Shown one piece after another: positions 27,801 through 37,810 of a stretch of 64,000 nt of DNA; position 1 is the first letter of the stretch; each line of letters opens with the position of its first letter. The notes under the pieces were generated by a model. It was not told the DNA's origin. It made no database searches and saw nothing but the letters and a program-made list of their open reading frames with translations. Position numbers and translations under genes: made by a program. Source of the stretch: Prochlorococcus sp. AG-402-C09 (lineage in GTDB: Bacteria > Cyanobacteriota > Cyanobacteriia > PCC-6307 > Cyanobiaceae); the NCBI GenBank assembly GCA_003279565.1, contig QCHN01000001.1:124001-188000 (forward strand), in the 5' to 3' direction.

Positions 27801-29623
27801 TACATTCTTTCCAGAGTGGGGATGCCTAGCAAAGTCATCCCCAGTTTAAGTGTATCTGCAGTGATGGAGCATAACGCAAGTCTACTAGTTCTTGAAGGTT
27901 CACTTGCTTTTAAAATAGGAATTTGATCATAGAATCTGTTAAAGATCTGACTTAATTCAAATAAATACCCGCATAGACGATTAGGAAGCAGTTCTTTTTC
28001 GACTTCAGCGATAATACAATCAAGTTCCAATAGTTTGCGAATCAAGGCCCATTCTTGTGGTTCATTGAACTGAATATTCTGATCTAATGCATTTAAATCT
28101 CCACCTTTGCGAGATATTCCCGCTATTCGTACCAATGCATAAAGTAAATATGGTGCTGTATTCCCCTGCAAAGAGAGCATCTTGTTAAAACTAAATTGGT
28201 AATTAGAAACTCTATTTTGACTTAGATCCGCATACTTGATGGCTGCAATCCCGACAGTCGTAGAAACTTTATCTATAAAACTTTCATTCTCTGATCTACT
28301 TTCAGTGTTGAGACGATTTTTTAGATCTTCGCTTGCTCGTTGAATTGCTTCATCTAGAAGATCTACTAATTTAATTGTTTCTCCAGAACGAGTTTTTAAC
28401 TTCTTACCATCTTCTCCTTGAACAAGACCAAAGGGGACATGTTCAATTTGACAATCTGTAGGAATCCAATTTGCAAGCTTTGCAATTTGAAAAACGCCAG
28501 AGAAATGTGAAGCTTGCCCAGCATCTGTGACATAAATCAATCGGAATGCTCCATCTCCATGCGGGGGAGTAGTTAATCTGTATTTAATCGCTGCTAAATC
28601 AGTGGTTGCATAATTAAAACCTCCGTCACTTTTTTGAATAATTATTGGTTGAGGTTTTCCGTCTTTTCCTACTACACCATCAAGGAAAACACATTGAGCC
28701 CCTTGATCATTTATTAGTAAATTTTTATTTTTTAAATCATTAATAACATCTACTAAAAATGTGTTATAAAAGGATTCACCTCTTTCAGTCAGCTTTATAT
28801 CAAGTCGATCGTAGATCTTTTGAAACTCTTTCCTGGATTGATTGCAGAGTAATTGCCACGCTATTAGACTTTCTTGATTACCTGCTTGTAAATTAACAAC
28901 CTCACTTCTAGATTTATTTTGAAAGATTTGATCTTCATCAAATCTTTTTTTTGCTTGACGATAGAAATTCACGAGATCACTTATTTCTACGACATCTTTT
29001 GTATGTAGAGCCTCTGGTACCACCTCTTTCAGATGAGTGATGAGCATGCCAAATTGTGTACCCCAATCTCCCACATGATTAAGTCGTATGACTTCATAAC
29101 CGCAGAATTCAAGAACCCGAGCTAAGGAGTCTCCAATAATTGTTGATCTTAAGTGCCCAACATGCATCTCTTTAGCAATATTTGGACTGGAAAAATCAAT
29201 AACCACGCGGTTATTGATTTTTCCCTCTTCTATTTTTTTACTACTGAATTGTTTTAGAGGGACTCCCAATCTTTTATCATTTAGACGAAAATGGATTTCC
29301 GATATAAGTGTTTTTGAATTTATAGATAGGTTTATGAAACCTGGACCTGCAATGAGTGGTGGATTGCATATTTGAACGAAATCATTATCTTTTTGTAGTT
29401 GATCAGTTATTTGTTGTGCAATTTCACGAGGAGGTTGTTTTAGTTCTTTTGCCAGTGATAAAGCACAATTTACCTGAAAATCTCCAAATTCGGGCTTGGA
29501 TGCGGGGACTAAATTAGAACCTGTCAGTATTGAGGAAGTTGTTGAACTTCGATCCTCTTTTGGGAATACTTTGATGAAAGCTCTATTAAGGGCTTCTTCT
29601 AATCTGGAGGATATTTCAATCAT
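27800..29623 (-). CDS. argS: Arginyl-tRNA synthetase
   Basis: 607 residues, class I. The HIGH-type motif is [20 protein letters not shown] and the KMSKS region is degenerate ([14 protein letters not shown]), as usual for ArgRS. The N-terminal additional domain and the C-terminal DALR anticodon-binding domain ([20 protein letters not shown]) are both present. It charges tRNA-Arg. It is followed without gap by the hisC-type gene and preceded by nadC across about 77 bp. Confidence 0.97.
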   Translation of the reverse strand: MIEISSRLEEALNRAFIKVFPKEDRSSTTSSILTGSNLVPASKPEFGDFQVNCALSLAKELKQPPREIAQQITDQLQKDNDFVQICNPPLIAGPGFINLSINSKTLISEIHFRLNDKRLGVPLKQFSSKKIEEGKINNRVVIDFSSPNIAKEMHVGHLRSTIIGDSLARVLEFCGYEVIRLNHVGDWGTQFGMLITHLKEVVPEALHTKDVVEISDLVNFYRQAKKRFDEDQIFQNKSRSEVVNLQAGNQESLIAWQLLCNQSRKEFQKIYDRLDIKLTERGESFYNTFLVDVINDLKNKNLLINDQGAQCVFLDGVVGKDGKPQPIIIQKSDGGFNYATTDLAAIKYRLTTPPHGDGAFRLIYVTDAGQASHFSGVFQIAKLANWIPTDCQIEHVPFGLVQGEDGKKLKTRSGETIKLVDLLDEAIQRASEDLKNRLNTESRSENESFIDKVSTTVGIAAIKYADLSQNRVSNYQFSFNKMLSLQGNTAPYLLYALVRIAGISRKGGDLNALDQNIQFNEPQEWALIRKLLELDCIIAEVEKELLPNRLCGYLFELSQIFNRFYDQIPILKASEPSRTSRLALCSITADTLKLGMTLLGIPTLERM

Positions 29624-29700
29624 TGATGTTTATGGTTAGGTAGATACTTTTAAGATTTTTTTGTTTTTAGGATGTTGCCAGAAAACTGTTTATTCATTTT

Positions 29701-30564
29701 TTAGTCAAATCGCATACTGAAATCTATCCATTTGCTTTTAGTCATTGGAGCACTAGTTGAGATTAGATCAATACCTGTGAAAACATAGTCTGATAAATTA
29801 TTTGGGTTGATTCCTGAAACTTCAATAACAATATTTTGTGAGACGTATTTAGAATTATTAGTTTTTGATAGTTGACGTAATTCTGGAACTAATTTCTCTA
29901 TAGTTTGAATAGACATTTCATCAAGTAAAATCCCATCAGCGCCTGCCTCTACAGCTTCTTTCGCTTGGGAGGGGGTTTCTGCTTCGACTATTATTTTCTT
30001 TGTCCATGGAATAGTATTTTTTAAGATTTTGATACTCTTGTTAATCCCCTGAGACCATTCAATATGATTCTCTTTCAACATGGCAGCATCATCTAATCCA
30101 AGTCTATGATTTATTCCGCCACCACAATGAAAAGCATATTTTTCGAATATTCTTAAACCTGGAGTCGTTTTACGGGTGTCTGCCAACTTCACATTGGATC
30201 CTGATAGTTTGGTTACCAGCAAAGCTGTCGATGTAGCAATACCAGAAAGATGCATGGCTACATTCAAAGTTACTCGCTCTCCTGCTACTAAGGAAGATGA
30301 TGATCCTGTTAATTCTAGTAATCTTTGATTCTTTTCAAACTTCTGACCATCCTCTATTAGAAGTTGAATATCAACTTGGGGGTCAATCTTTCTAAATATT
30401 AGTTTGACTAGATCTCCACCACAAAAAGTTCCAGCCTCTTTTGCAATCCAATGAGCTGATGAACTTATGTCGTTGAGGACAAACCTTGTGAGATCTCCAT
30501 CACCAAGATCTTCCTCAATCCACGTGTCTAATATTTTATGTAGCTTTGGTGAGCGAAGATCCAC
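29701..30564 (-). CDS. nadC: Quinolinate phosphoribosyltransferase (decarboxylating)
   Basis: 287 residues. NadC makes nicotinate mononucleotide from quinolinate and PRPP in de novo NAD synthesis. It shows DLGDGDLTRFVL, GERVTLNVAMHLSGIATST, ADTRKTTPGLRIFEKYA, GGGINHRLGLDDAAMLKENH and the Glu/Asp-rich VEAETPSQAKEA segments of the family. A 304-bp non-coding gap separates it from mnmE upstream. Confidence 0.96.
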   Translation of the reverse strand: MDLRSPKLHKILDTWIEEDLGDGDLTRFVLNDISSSAHWIAKEAGTFCGGDLVKLIFRKIDPQVDIQLLIEDGQKFEKNQRLLELTGSSSSLVAGERVTLNVAMHLSGIATSTALLVTKLSGSNVKLADTRKTTPGLRIFEKYAFHCGGGINHRLGLDDAAMLKENHIEWSQGINKSIKILKNTIPWTKKIIVEAETPSQAKEAVEAGADGILLDEMSIQTIEKLVPELRQLSKTNNSKYVSQNIVIEVSGINPNNLSDYVFTGIDLISTSAPMTKSKWIDFSMRFD

Positions 30565-30868
30565 GATACAACAAATACATTTATTACTATACCAACGTTA
30601 AAACCATTTATAAAAACATCTTTTTCTATTTTTTAATTTTATTTACTTCTCTTTGTCTTAAATATTTTCAGAAAAAAGAAATTTTTTAATATTTTTTCTT
30701 GGTAATAAGTGAACTATATGCTTTAATTAAATTAATATTAACAGTTTTGATCAAGTGGACGTTGTTCATAGTGTGAATATTATGGTAGCTCTACTGATAG
30801 GAGGAGTTTGTTATTATTTATATTATATTTTCACACTCGATAATAACTAGTTGATAAAAATTTCTTGA
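30565..30868 (+). other. Intergenic region nadC-mnmE, no gene called
   Basis: A 304-bp AT-rich gap between two minus-strand genes. The only notable content is a 22-codon frame at 30782-30850 on the plus strand (MVALLIGGVCYYLYYIFTLD then NN), enclosed by a 7-base inverted repeat, GTGTGAA (30771-30777) and TTCACAC (30830-30836). The frame has no Shine-Dalgarno at its ATG. The gap probably also carries the nadC promoter. I see no tRNA or recognisable ncRNA. Confidence 0.4.
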
Positions 30869-32263
30869 TTACTTACCTATGCAGAATTTTGAAAATATAT
30901 TATCAAGTAAGCTTTCTGTTAAATCTTCTCCTGTTAGCTCTCCTAAATAATTAATAGCTTGTCTTAAATCAATTGTCCAGAAATCCCATGGTAGCTTATC
31001 ATCAAAAACCTTATTTATATTTTCTAGGGATTCCATCGTTGACTTCGCTAGATCAAGCTGTCTTTCATTTAGAGCAATATGCAATCCATGAGTTTGATAA
31101 GAACCGCATGTTTTTAGTAGGTAATTAATGAGAACGTCTTCTCCATTTCCTGTTTTTGCACTCATAACAACTAGATTCTCTTTTTCTAATATATATTTTG
31201 GAATTTTCTCTAAAGATTGATTATTCTTTAAATCAGATTTATTTCCAACAATCAAGAATGGAATATTTATGGGTAATTGTTTTAGTATTGATTCATCTTG
31301 GCTAGTCCATCCTTTTGAATAATCAAAGATTAATATGATGAGATCAGCTTGAATTAAAGTTTTTTTAGTTCTAGAAATACCGATTTTTTCAATGAGATTT
31401 TTTGTCTCTCTTAGACCTGCTGTATCAATAAAAGTTACTGGTATCCCCTCTAAGACAATCTCACTTTCTAAAAGATCTCTAGTCGTTCCAGGGAGGTCAG
31501 TCACAATAGCTTTTTCTTTTTTACAAAGCCTGTTGAGTAAGGAGCTTTTCCCTACATTAGGCTTTCCTGTTAGTGCAACTGTTAAGCCAGACCGAACCCA
31601 AGATCCTCTTTTAGCATTATCAATTAGTTCGTTAAGATCTTTTTTGATGTCGATAATTTCATGCTTTACATGCTTTTCATCTAAAATTGGAAGATCTTCT
31701 TCAAAATCTATTCTTGCTTCAATTTCCGTAAGTTGCTCGATCAATCGTTCTCTGATTAATTTAATCGTAGTTTGAATATTTCCTTCTATTCCATTAATCG
31801 CTAGTTCTGCTGCTTTGCGACTTCTTGCTGACACCAGCTCACTAATTGATTCTGCTTGAGTCAGGCTAAGACGACCGTTAAGCACCGCTCGTTGACTAAA
31901 TTCACCTGGTTCTGCTCTTCGAACGCTTGGGATATTCAGTATTCTCTCAAGTATCTTCTGGACTGCGATGATTCCACCATGGCAATGAATTTCTACAACA
32001 TCTTCACCTGTAAAGCTTCGCGGCCCTCTCATTATTAGTATTAATACTTCATCGATATATATTTTTTGATTCGCTTCGGTTACATGTCCGTAAAGAACTT
32101 TGTGAGTGCTCCAATCATGTGTACCAGGAATATGAACAATAGATTTAGTTATCTCAATTGCTGAGGAGCCAGAGATCCTAATGACAGCGATACTTCCTTG
32201 GCCGGGAGAAACGGCAGTCGCAATCGCAGCAATAGTATCTTCAGTAGGGGAAAACGAATTCAT
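30869..32263 (-). CDS. mnmE: tRNA modification GTPase MnmE
   Basis: 464 residues. MnmE with MnmG installs 5-carboxymethylaminomethyl groups at U34 of certain tRNAs. An N-terminal folate-binding domain (about 1-120) and helical domain flank a G domain with GKPNVGKSSLLN (G1), DTAGLRET (G3) and VGNKSDL (G4). The protein ends FCIGK, matching the C(I/L/V)GK signature with the functional Cys. It diverges from the DUF2062 gene. Confidence 0.97.
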   Translation of the reverse strand: MNSFSPTEDTIAAIATAVSPGQGSIAVIRISGSSAIEITKSIVHIPGTHDWSTHKVLYGHVTEANQKIYIDEVLILIMRGPRSFTGEDVVEIHCHGGIIAVQKILERILNIPSVRRAEPGEFSQRAVLNGRLSLTQAESISELVSARSRKAAELAINGIEGNIQTTIKLIRERLIEQLTEIEARIDFEEDLPILDEKHVKHEIIDIKKDLNELIDNAKRGSWVRSGLTVALTGKPNVGKSSLLNRLCKKEKAIVTDLPGTTRDLLESEIVLEGIPVTFIDTAGLRETKNLIEKIGISRTKKTLIQADLIILIFDYSKGWTSQDESILKQLPINIPFLIVGNKSDLKNNQSLEKIPKYILEKENLVVMSAKTGNGEDVLINYLLKTCGSYQTHGLHIALNERQLDLAKSTMESLENINKVFDDKLPWDFWTIDLRQAINYLGELTGEDLTESLLDNIFSKFCIGK

Positions 32264-32333
32264 TAATCAATAATCACGCAATCTTCACTAAGATCAAATC
32301 TAGGTTTCTTTTTGGACCGAGATTTTTTAAAAT

Positions 32334-32789
32334 ATGAAAAAAATCTTCCTAAATCTAATACAAAGAATTCGTAAATTTGTCTCTTGGCTTTGGAATCAGG
32401 AAGGTTCTCCTTCTCAGAGAGCATTAGGGTTGGGTTTGGGGATATTTAGTGGTTGCTTTCCATTCTTTGGTTTGCAAACCTTGATGGGTGTGTTTTTAGC
32501 AAGAATTTTCAAGGGGAATAGTATTATGGCGGCTGTTGGAACCTGGATTAGCAACCCATTTACTTATGTTCCTCTTTATTATTTAAATTATAGAATAGGC
32601 TCTTTAATACTCAATAAAGATAAAAATATAATAGATTTTAGCCATATAACTACTAATGAGTTGTGGTCTCAAGGTTGGTACTTAAGTTCTAGACTATTAA
32701 TGGGCTCGATATGCATGGGTCTTTTAACTGGAATAGTTGGTGGATTTGGTTTGTATTTTTTACTCGAAAAACGTTCTAATAAAATTTAA
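32334..32789 (+). CDS. DUF2062 membrane protein
   Basis: 151 residues. The protein has SPSQRALGLGLGIFSGCFPF and GLQTLMGVFLARIFKGNSIM, then WISNPFTYVPLYYLNYRIGS, the expected pattern of DUF2062, plus two or three hydrophobic helices and a final LTGIVGGFGLYFLL segment. Function is unknown; members are often near glycosyltransferase or DNA-related genes, which does not help here. It converges on the Rel/Spo gene with 60 bp between stops. Confidence 0.88.
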   Translation: MKKIFLNLIQRIRKFVSWLWNQEGSPSQRALGLGLGIFSGCFPFFGLQTLMGVFLARIFKGNSIMAAVGTWISNPFTYVPLYYLNYRIGSLILNKDKNIIDFSHITTNELWSQGWYLSSRLLMGSICMGLLTGIVGGFGLYFLLEKRSNKI

Positions 32790-32849
32790 CTTTATATCTA
32801 TTAGAAATTATTTGTTTGTTTGTAACCACCTTTCGTATTATTCATTATG

Positions 32850-35192
32850 TTAATTAATGCCTGTTCTCGCGATATCCAAGACATCAACCATTGAACGTAT
32901 TTGGTTGATAGTAAGTTCTAATTGATTAACGCTTTCCAGTTCGACTCTAAGATCTATACATGCAGGTTTGCCATGAGATGTCTTAACTCTTGCATCGATT
33001 ACATTGATACCTCTATCAGAAAGTCTCATTAATATGTCTTTAAGGACTCCGACTCTATCAATAACTTCAATTCTTAATTGAATAGGAAATTTCTCTTCTT
33101 TGATATGTGTATGGCTATTCCACTTGACTGATAGCCTTCTATTGTTAGGTATTGATTGTATATTGACACAGTTAGTTCGATGTATAGTGATCCCATGATT
33201 ACCAAGTGCAACTGTTCCAAGTATTGATTCTCCTGGCAAAGGGCTGCAACATCCACCTAGTCGATAGTCAAGACCTTCTAAGCCAACTATTGGTGAAGAT
33301 TTTGTTTGAGATGTTTTTGATTTGTTTGAAGCTAGATTCGCTTGTGATCCAATTTGGTTGGCTAGCTCGATATCGTTTAATTCAGTCTCAGGGGGCTGGC
33401 TTTGTATTTTTATCTCTTCTCTAAATCTATTAATTACTTGATGTAAGGTTAATGCTCCAAAGCCAAGTGCAGCTAGTAAATCTTCCGTAGATTTTAGATT
33501 ACATCTCTCAGCAACTTTTGTTATTGCCTCACCTTTTAGTAAATTATCAATTCCTTTACGACCCAACTCTTGTTCTAGTAGCTCCTTTCCTCGTAATATT
33601 GTTTCTTGACGATGACTTTTTTTATACCATTGTCGAATGCGATTTCTAGCTGTGGGTGTAGCTACATAGTTTAGCCAATCTAAGCTTGGATGAGAGCTCT
33701 TGTGAGTGAGGATCTCAACGAAATCCCCATTTTCAAGAGGTGTAGATAGTACACAAATACGATCGTTAATTCTAGCACCATTGCAATGATTCCCTACTTC
33801 AGAGTGAATACGATAAGCAAAATCGATTGCTGTTGAACCATTTCTTAATCCCAAAACATCTCCTTTTGGAGTGAAAACAAATACTTCTTCATCGAATAAA
33901 TCTTCTTTAATTGAGGCAAGGTAGTCATTGTGATCATTAACACCATCTTCTTGTTGCCATTCAACTAATTGGCGTAACCAATTAAATTTTTCTGAATCAG
34001 GATTAGCAGGTGATCCGCCTTCTTTGTACTTCCAGTGAGCTGCAATTCCAAATTCGGAAACCCTATGCATTTCTGGAGTCCTGATTTGCACCTCAATAGG
34101 TCTGTGCCTGCCAATTACAGCTGTATGTAGCGATTGGTAGCCATTTGGTTTTGGGAGGCCTATATAGTCTTTGAATCGACCAGGTATTGGCCTGAAGGTG
34201 TCATGGACAACAGCAAGAGCTCGATAACATGTCTCGACATCTGAGACATGAATTCTAAGAGCAGCAACATCAAAAATCTCATGAAACTCTTTTTGTTGTC
34301 TTTGCATTTTGCTCCATATTCCATATAAATGCTTTGGCCTGCCACTAACTTCACATTGGTAAAGTCCTGCTGAGCTCAGGCGATCTTTTAGTAATTGAAC
34401 AGTTATATTTAATCTCTCTTCTCTTTCACTACGTTTGCTTGCTATTTGTTGTTGAATTTCTCTGAAGGGATCTGGCTCTAAAAGTTTAAATGCTAGGTCT
34501 TCTAGTTCCCATTTAAAACGTCCTATTCCTAAACGGTTTGCAAGTGGAGCATAAATTTCTCTCGTTTCTTTAGCTATTCGAGTTTGCTTCTCTTTGTCTA
34601 GGTAACTAATAGTTCTCATATTATGAAGCCTATCTGCAAGCTTCACTAGTACAACTCGAATATCGCTAGCCATAGCTAGAAACATTTTACGTAGGTTCTC
34701 CGCTTGAGCTTCTGTCCGATTGTTAAAATGAATTCCTCCTAATTTAGTAACACCTTCTACTAGATATCTAACTTCACTGCCAAAATATCCCTCTAGTTGT
34801 TCTGGTGTTATATCTGTATCTTCTACGACGTCATGTAAAAAACCTGCTGCAATTACACTTGCGCTTGCACCTATCTCTCTGAGTAAGTCTGCTACTGCAA
34901 CTGGATGGGTTATATAAGGTTCACCACTTTTTCTGAATTGCCCTTTATGTAGTTGAAACGCAAGATCAAAAGCTGCAACTAATAACGCTTCAGAATCTCG
35001 TGGACAACTTGCCCCTATTCCTGGTGGAATATTTCTAATGCAATTTTTTAACCATTCTGGCAAAATGATTTCATAATCATCAATGTTTTTAATCTGATGA
35101 GTTCTGAGTTGCGGCTGGCCATCAAAAAATTCATCACAGACAATATTTGTCTGGGTTGAATTGCGTGCAGAGGTGACTTTAGGCATCGGCAC
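32850..35192 (-). CDS. spoT: Bifunctional (p)ppGpp synthetase/hydrolase
   Basis: 780 residues with the long Rel/Spo layout: HD hydrolase domain (YITHPVAVADLL, AAGFLHDVVEDTD), synthetase domain (GRFKDYIGLPKPNGYQSLHT), TGS domain (VFVFTPKGDVLGLRNGSTAI) and C-terminal ACT domain. The HD motif is intact and the synthetase carries the RxKD (RFKD) signature of bifunctional enzymes rather than the ExDD of E. coli RelA, so both making and breaking of (p)ppGpp are expected. It is the only RSH-type gene seen here. It diverges from the ABC protein gene by about 50 bp. Confidence 0.96.
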   Translation of the reverse strand: MPMPKVTSARNSTQTNIVCDEFFDGQPQLRTHQIKNIDDYEIILPEWLKNCIRNIPPGIGASCPRDSEALLVAAFDLAFQLHKGQFRKSGEPYITHPVAVADLLREIGASASVIAAGFLHDVVEDTDITPEQLEGYFGSEVRYLVEGVTKLGGIHFNNRTEAQAENLRKMFLAMASDIRVVLVKLADRLHNMRTISYLDKEKQTRIAKETREIYAPLANRLGIGRFKWELEDLAFKLLEPDPFREIQQQIASKRSEREERLNITVQLLKDRLSSAGLYQCEVSGRPKHLYGIWSKMQRQQKEFHEIFDVAALRIHVSDVETCYRALAVVHDTFRPIPGRFKDYIGLPKPNGYQSLHTAVIGRHRPIEVQIRTPEMHRVSEFGIAAHWKYKEGGSPANPDSEKFNWLRQLVEWQQEDGVNDHNDYLASIKEDLFDEEVFVFTPKGDVLGLRNGSTAIDFAYRIHSEVGNHCNGARINDRICVLSTPLENGDFVEILTHKSSHPSLDWLNYVATPTARNRIRQWYKKSHRQETILRGKELLEQELGRKGIDNLLKGEAITKVAERCNLKSTEDLLAALGFGALTLHQVINRFREEIKIQSQPPETELNDIELANQIGSQANLASNKSKTSQTKSSPIVGLEGLDYRLGGCCSPLPGESILGTVALGNHGITIHRTNCVNIQSIPNNRRLSVKWNSHTHIKEEKFPIQLRIEVIDRVGVLKDILMRLSDRGINVIDARVKTSHGKPACIDLRVELESVNQLELTINQIRSMVDVLDIARTGIN

Positions 35193-35241
35193 CGGGGCTT
35201 AATTTATCTTATTCAAACTCAACATTTCTTGCTACCTTTTT

Positions 35242-36846
35242 ATGAATAATTCATCAAAAGAAGTTTTAAAGATAAATAAACTGAATGTTATTTACCTAAA
35301 TAGTTCTACTTATGTATTAAATCGATTAGATCTAAAGATGAATCGTGGCGATAGGCTTGCATTAGTGGGTAGTTCAGGATGTGGTAAAAGTACCGTTGCG
35401 AAAGCTGTAATGCAGCTTCTTCCTCATGGATGCGTTTGTAATGGTGAAATTATTTTAAATGGAAAAAATGTATTGGATCTAGACAAGGTTTCTTTGCAGG
35501 CTATTCGAGGGAAAGAGGTTGGATTTATATTTCAGGATCCAATGTCACGTTTAAATCCTTTGATGACTGTTGGCGATCATTTGGTTGATACTTTGAGAGC
35601 CCATGATAATTCTGCACCAATTTGTAACTTAGTAAAAGAAGCTAAAAGCTTATTAGATAAAGTTGGAATAGACCCTTTAAGATTTAATTCTTTTCCACAT
35701 GAATTTAGTGGAGGGATGCGACAAAGAGTAGCAATTGCTTTGGCAATTTGTTTAAGACCTCCTCTGATAATTGCTGATGAACCTACAACTAGTTTAGATA
35801 CACTAGTCGCTGATCAAATCATGAGTGAATTGAGTTCGCTCTGTGATGAGATTGGGACTGCTTTATTATTAATTAGTCATGATTTATCTATGGCATATAA
35901 ATGGTGTAATAAAATTGCAATACTTGATTGTGGGAAAATAGTAGAATCTGGAAATATTCAAGAGATAATTTGCAACCCAAAAACTAATATTTCTCAAAGA
36001 TTAGTTAATTCAGGAAAAATATTAGAGGGCTCTGAGAGAGAAATAATGAATAAAAAGACTGAATTATTGAGAGTAAATAGATTACGTTGCTGGCATAATA
36101 TAGGTTTTTGGCCCTTCAATTATTCTTGGCTGAAAGCTGTCAATGAAGTTACCTTTTCCCTTTATCAAGGTGAAACTCTAGGTATCGTTGGTCCATCAGG
36201 ATGTGGTAAAAGTACTCTATGTAGAGCTTTGACTGGTTTATTACCAATAAGAGGAGGAAGTATTTTCTTTCTTGGAAAGAATATTTCAACTATCAATAGT
36301 AAAACTTTAAAACAATTACGTAAATATATTCAAATTATCTTTCAAGATCCATGTGCTTGTTTGAATCCTAAGATGTCAGTAATAGATGCAATTATAGATC
36401 CTATTCTTATCCATAAGTTGTTAAGTCGATCTCAAGCGAGAGAAAAAGCTCGTAATCTTTTAGAACTTGTTGGTTTGACCCCCACAGAAATGTATGAACA
36501 ACGTTTACCTTCTAAACTTTCAGGAGGGCAACAGCAAAGAGTAGTTATTGCAAGAGCACTGGCACTTAGTCCTGAAATACTTATCTGTGATGAAAGTGTG
36601 AGTATGTTAGATGCTGAAATCCAGGCAGAAGTGTTGGAGTTACTACGCTCTTTGCAAGAAGAATTTAAATTATCTGTGTTATTTATAACCCATGACTTGT
36701 CTGTTGCAGCAGGTTTTTGTCACAGAGTATTAGTCTTTGATAAGGGAGAAATTATTGAAGAAAATTCTGGTCAAAACTTGTTGCTTAATCCTCGAAAACA
36801 CTTAACAAAAAAGATGGTTAAAGCCTGTCCTAGATTGCCGAAATAA
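35242..36846 (+). CDS. ABC transporter ATPase with two fused nucleotide-binding domains
   Basis: 534 residues comprising two complete NBDs. NBD1: Walker A GSSGCGKST (43-51), signature FSGGMRQR, Walker B LIIADEPTTSLD. NBD2 (from about residue 270): Walker A GPSGCGKST, signature LSGGQQQR, Walker B ILICDESVSMLD, H-loop ITHDLS. This matches peptide/nickel-type importers of the DppD-DppF/YejF kind. No permease or binding protein is adjacent, so substrate and partners are unknown. The second Walker B has Asp-Glu-Ser instead of the usual Asp-Glu-Pro. It overlaps the convergent rluD end by 17 bases. Confidence 0.9.
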   Translation: MNNSSKEVLKINKLNVIYLNSSTYVLNRLDLKMNRGDRLALVGSSGCGKSTVAKAVMQLLPHGCVCNGEIILNGKNVLDLDKVSLQAIRGKEVGFIFQDPMSRLNPLMTVGDHLVDTLRAHDNSAPICNLVKEAKSLLDKVGIDPLRFNSFPHEFSGGMRQRVAIALAICLRPPLIIADEPTTSLDTLVADQIMSELSSLCDEIGTALLLISHDLSMAYKWCNKIAILDCGKIVESGNIQEIICNPKTNISQRLVNSGKILEGSEREIMNKKTELLRVNRLRCWHNIGFWPFNYSWLKAVNEVTFSLYQGETLGIVGPSGCGKSTLCRALTGLLPIRGGSIFFLGKNISTINSKTLKQLRKYIQIIFQDPCACLNPKMSVIDAIIDPILIHKLLSRSQAREKARNLLELVGLTPTEMYEQRLPSKLSGGQQQRVVIARALALSPEILICDESVSMLDAEIQAEVLELLRSLQEEFKLSVLFITHDLSVAAGFCHRVLVFDKGEIIEENSGQNLLLNPRKHLTKKMVKACPRLPK

Positions 36847-37810
36847 TATTATTTTTGGTTTGTAATACCTTTAAAAGCCTTTCAAAATCTTTAGGTAATG
36901 GAGCTTTGAATTGCATTTTCTCTAATGTTATTGGGTGTATTAAACCTAATTCAATTGCATGTAATGCTTGGCCGCTTAGATTAATAGGTAATTTTTTACA
37001 TCTACTATAAGTTTGGTCTCCAATAATGGGATGACCTATGTGTGCACTATGAACACGAATTTGATGCGTTCTGCCTGTATCAAGTTTGAACTTAAGAAGA
37101 GAAAAATTTCCTAGATTTTCAACTAATTTCCAATGTGTACAAGCATATCTACCAGATTCCTCATTAACTACAGCATATTTTTTTCTATCTTTTGGATGTC
37201 GACCAATACATCCGATAATCATTCCTTCAGTCTCTTTAATAGCTCCATGCACAACCGCAATATAATTTCTTGAGGCTACTCTTTTTTGGATTTGAATTTG
37301 AAGTTTCACTAAGGCTTCTTGAGTCTTAGCTACGACAATGCATCCGGTTGTGTCTTTATCTAATCGATGAACTATTCCAGGCCTTAATTTGCCTCCGATG
37401 CCAGGTAAATCTGGACAATGATTGATTAATCCATTGACTAACGTGCCTGATTTATTGCCTGGTGCAGGATGTACTGCTATTCCTGCAGTTTTATTGATGA
37501 CTACTAAATGATTATCTTCATATAAGATATCCAAATCAATTTCTTCTGGTTTTAAGTAAGGAAGAGGTTCAGGTGGTGGGACCCAAAGTTGAATGATGTC
37601 ACCTGGCCTAACGGGAGTTTTTGCTTTTCCAGTTTTACCGTTCACTCTTGCAAACCCAGCTTCGATAAATTTTTGAATATGAGCCCTGCTTTGTTCAGAT
37701 CGTTGACTTACCAGCCATCTATCAAGCCTCATAGGCAAAGGCTTTTGGTATTCCCCCTCAAATAATTCACCTGGGCCTTGCCCAAATTCATGCTTGATTT
37801 CTTTATCCAT
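36830..37810 (-). CDS. rluD: Pseudouridine synthase, RluA/RluD family
   Basis: 326 residues. An N-terminal S4 domain (RLDRWLVSQRSEQSRAHIQK) precedes the catalytic domain with HRLDKDTTGCIVV containing the active Asp, and RTHQIRVHSAHIGHPIIGDQ. Family members modify 23S rRNA or tRNA uridines; the S4-containing form points to RluD-like 23S activity. Its ATG overlaps the upstream GTPase stop by one base (TAATG). Confidence 0.93.
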   Translation of the reverse strand: MDKEIKHEFGQGPGELFEGEYQKPLPMRLDRWLVSQRSEQSRAHIQKFIEAGFARVNGKTGKAKTPVRPGDIIQLWVPPPEPLPYLKPEEIDLDILYEDNHLVVINKTAGIAVHPAPGNKSGTLVNGLINHCPDLPGIGGKLRPGIVHRLDKDTTGCIVVAKTQEALVKLQIQIQKRVASRNYIAVVHGAIKETEGMIIGCIGRHPKDRKKYAVVNEESGRYACTHWKLVENLGNFSLLKFKLDTGRTHQIRVHSAHIGHPIIGDQTYSRCKKLPINLSGQALHAIELGLIHPITLEKMQFKAPLPKDFERLLKVLQTKNNIISAI

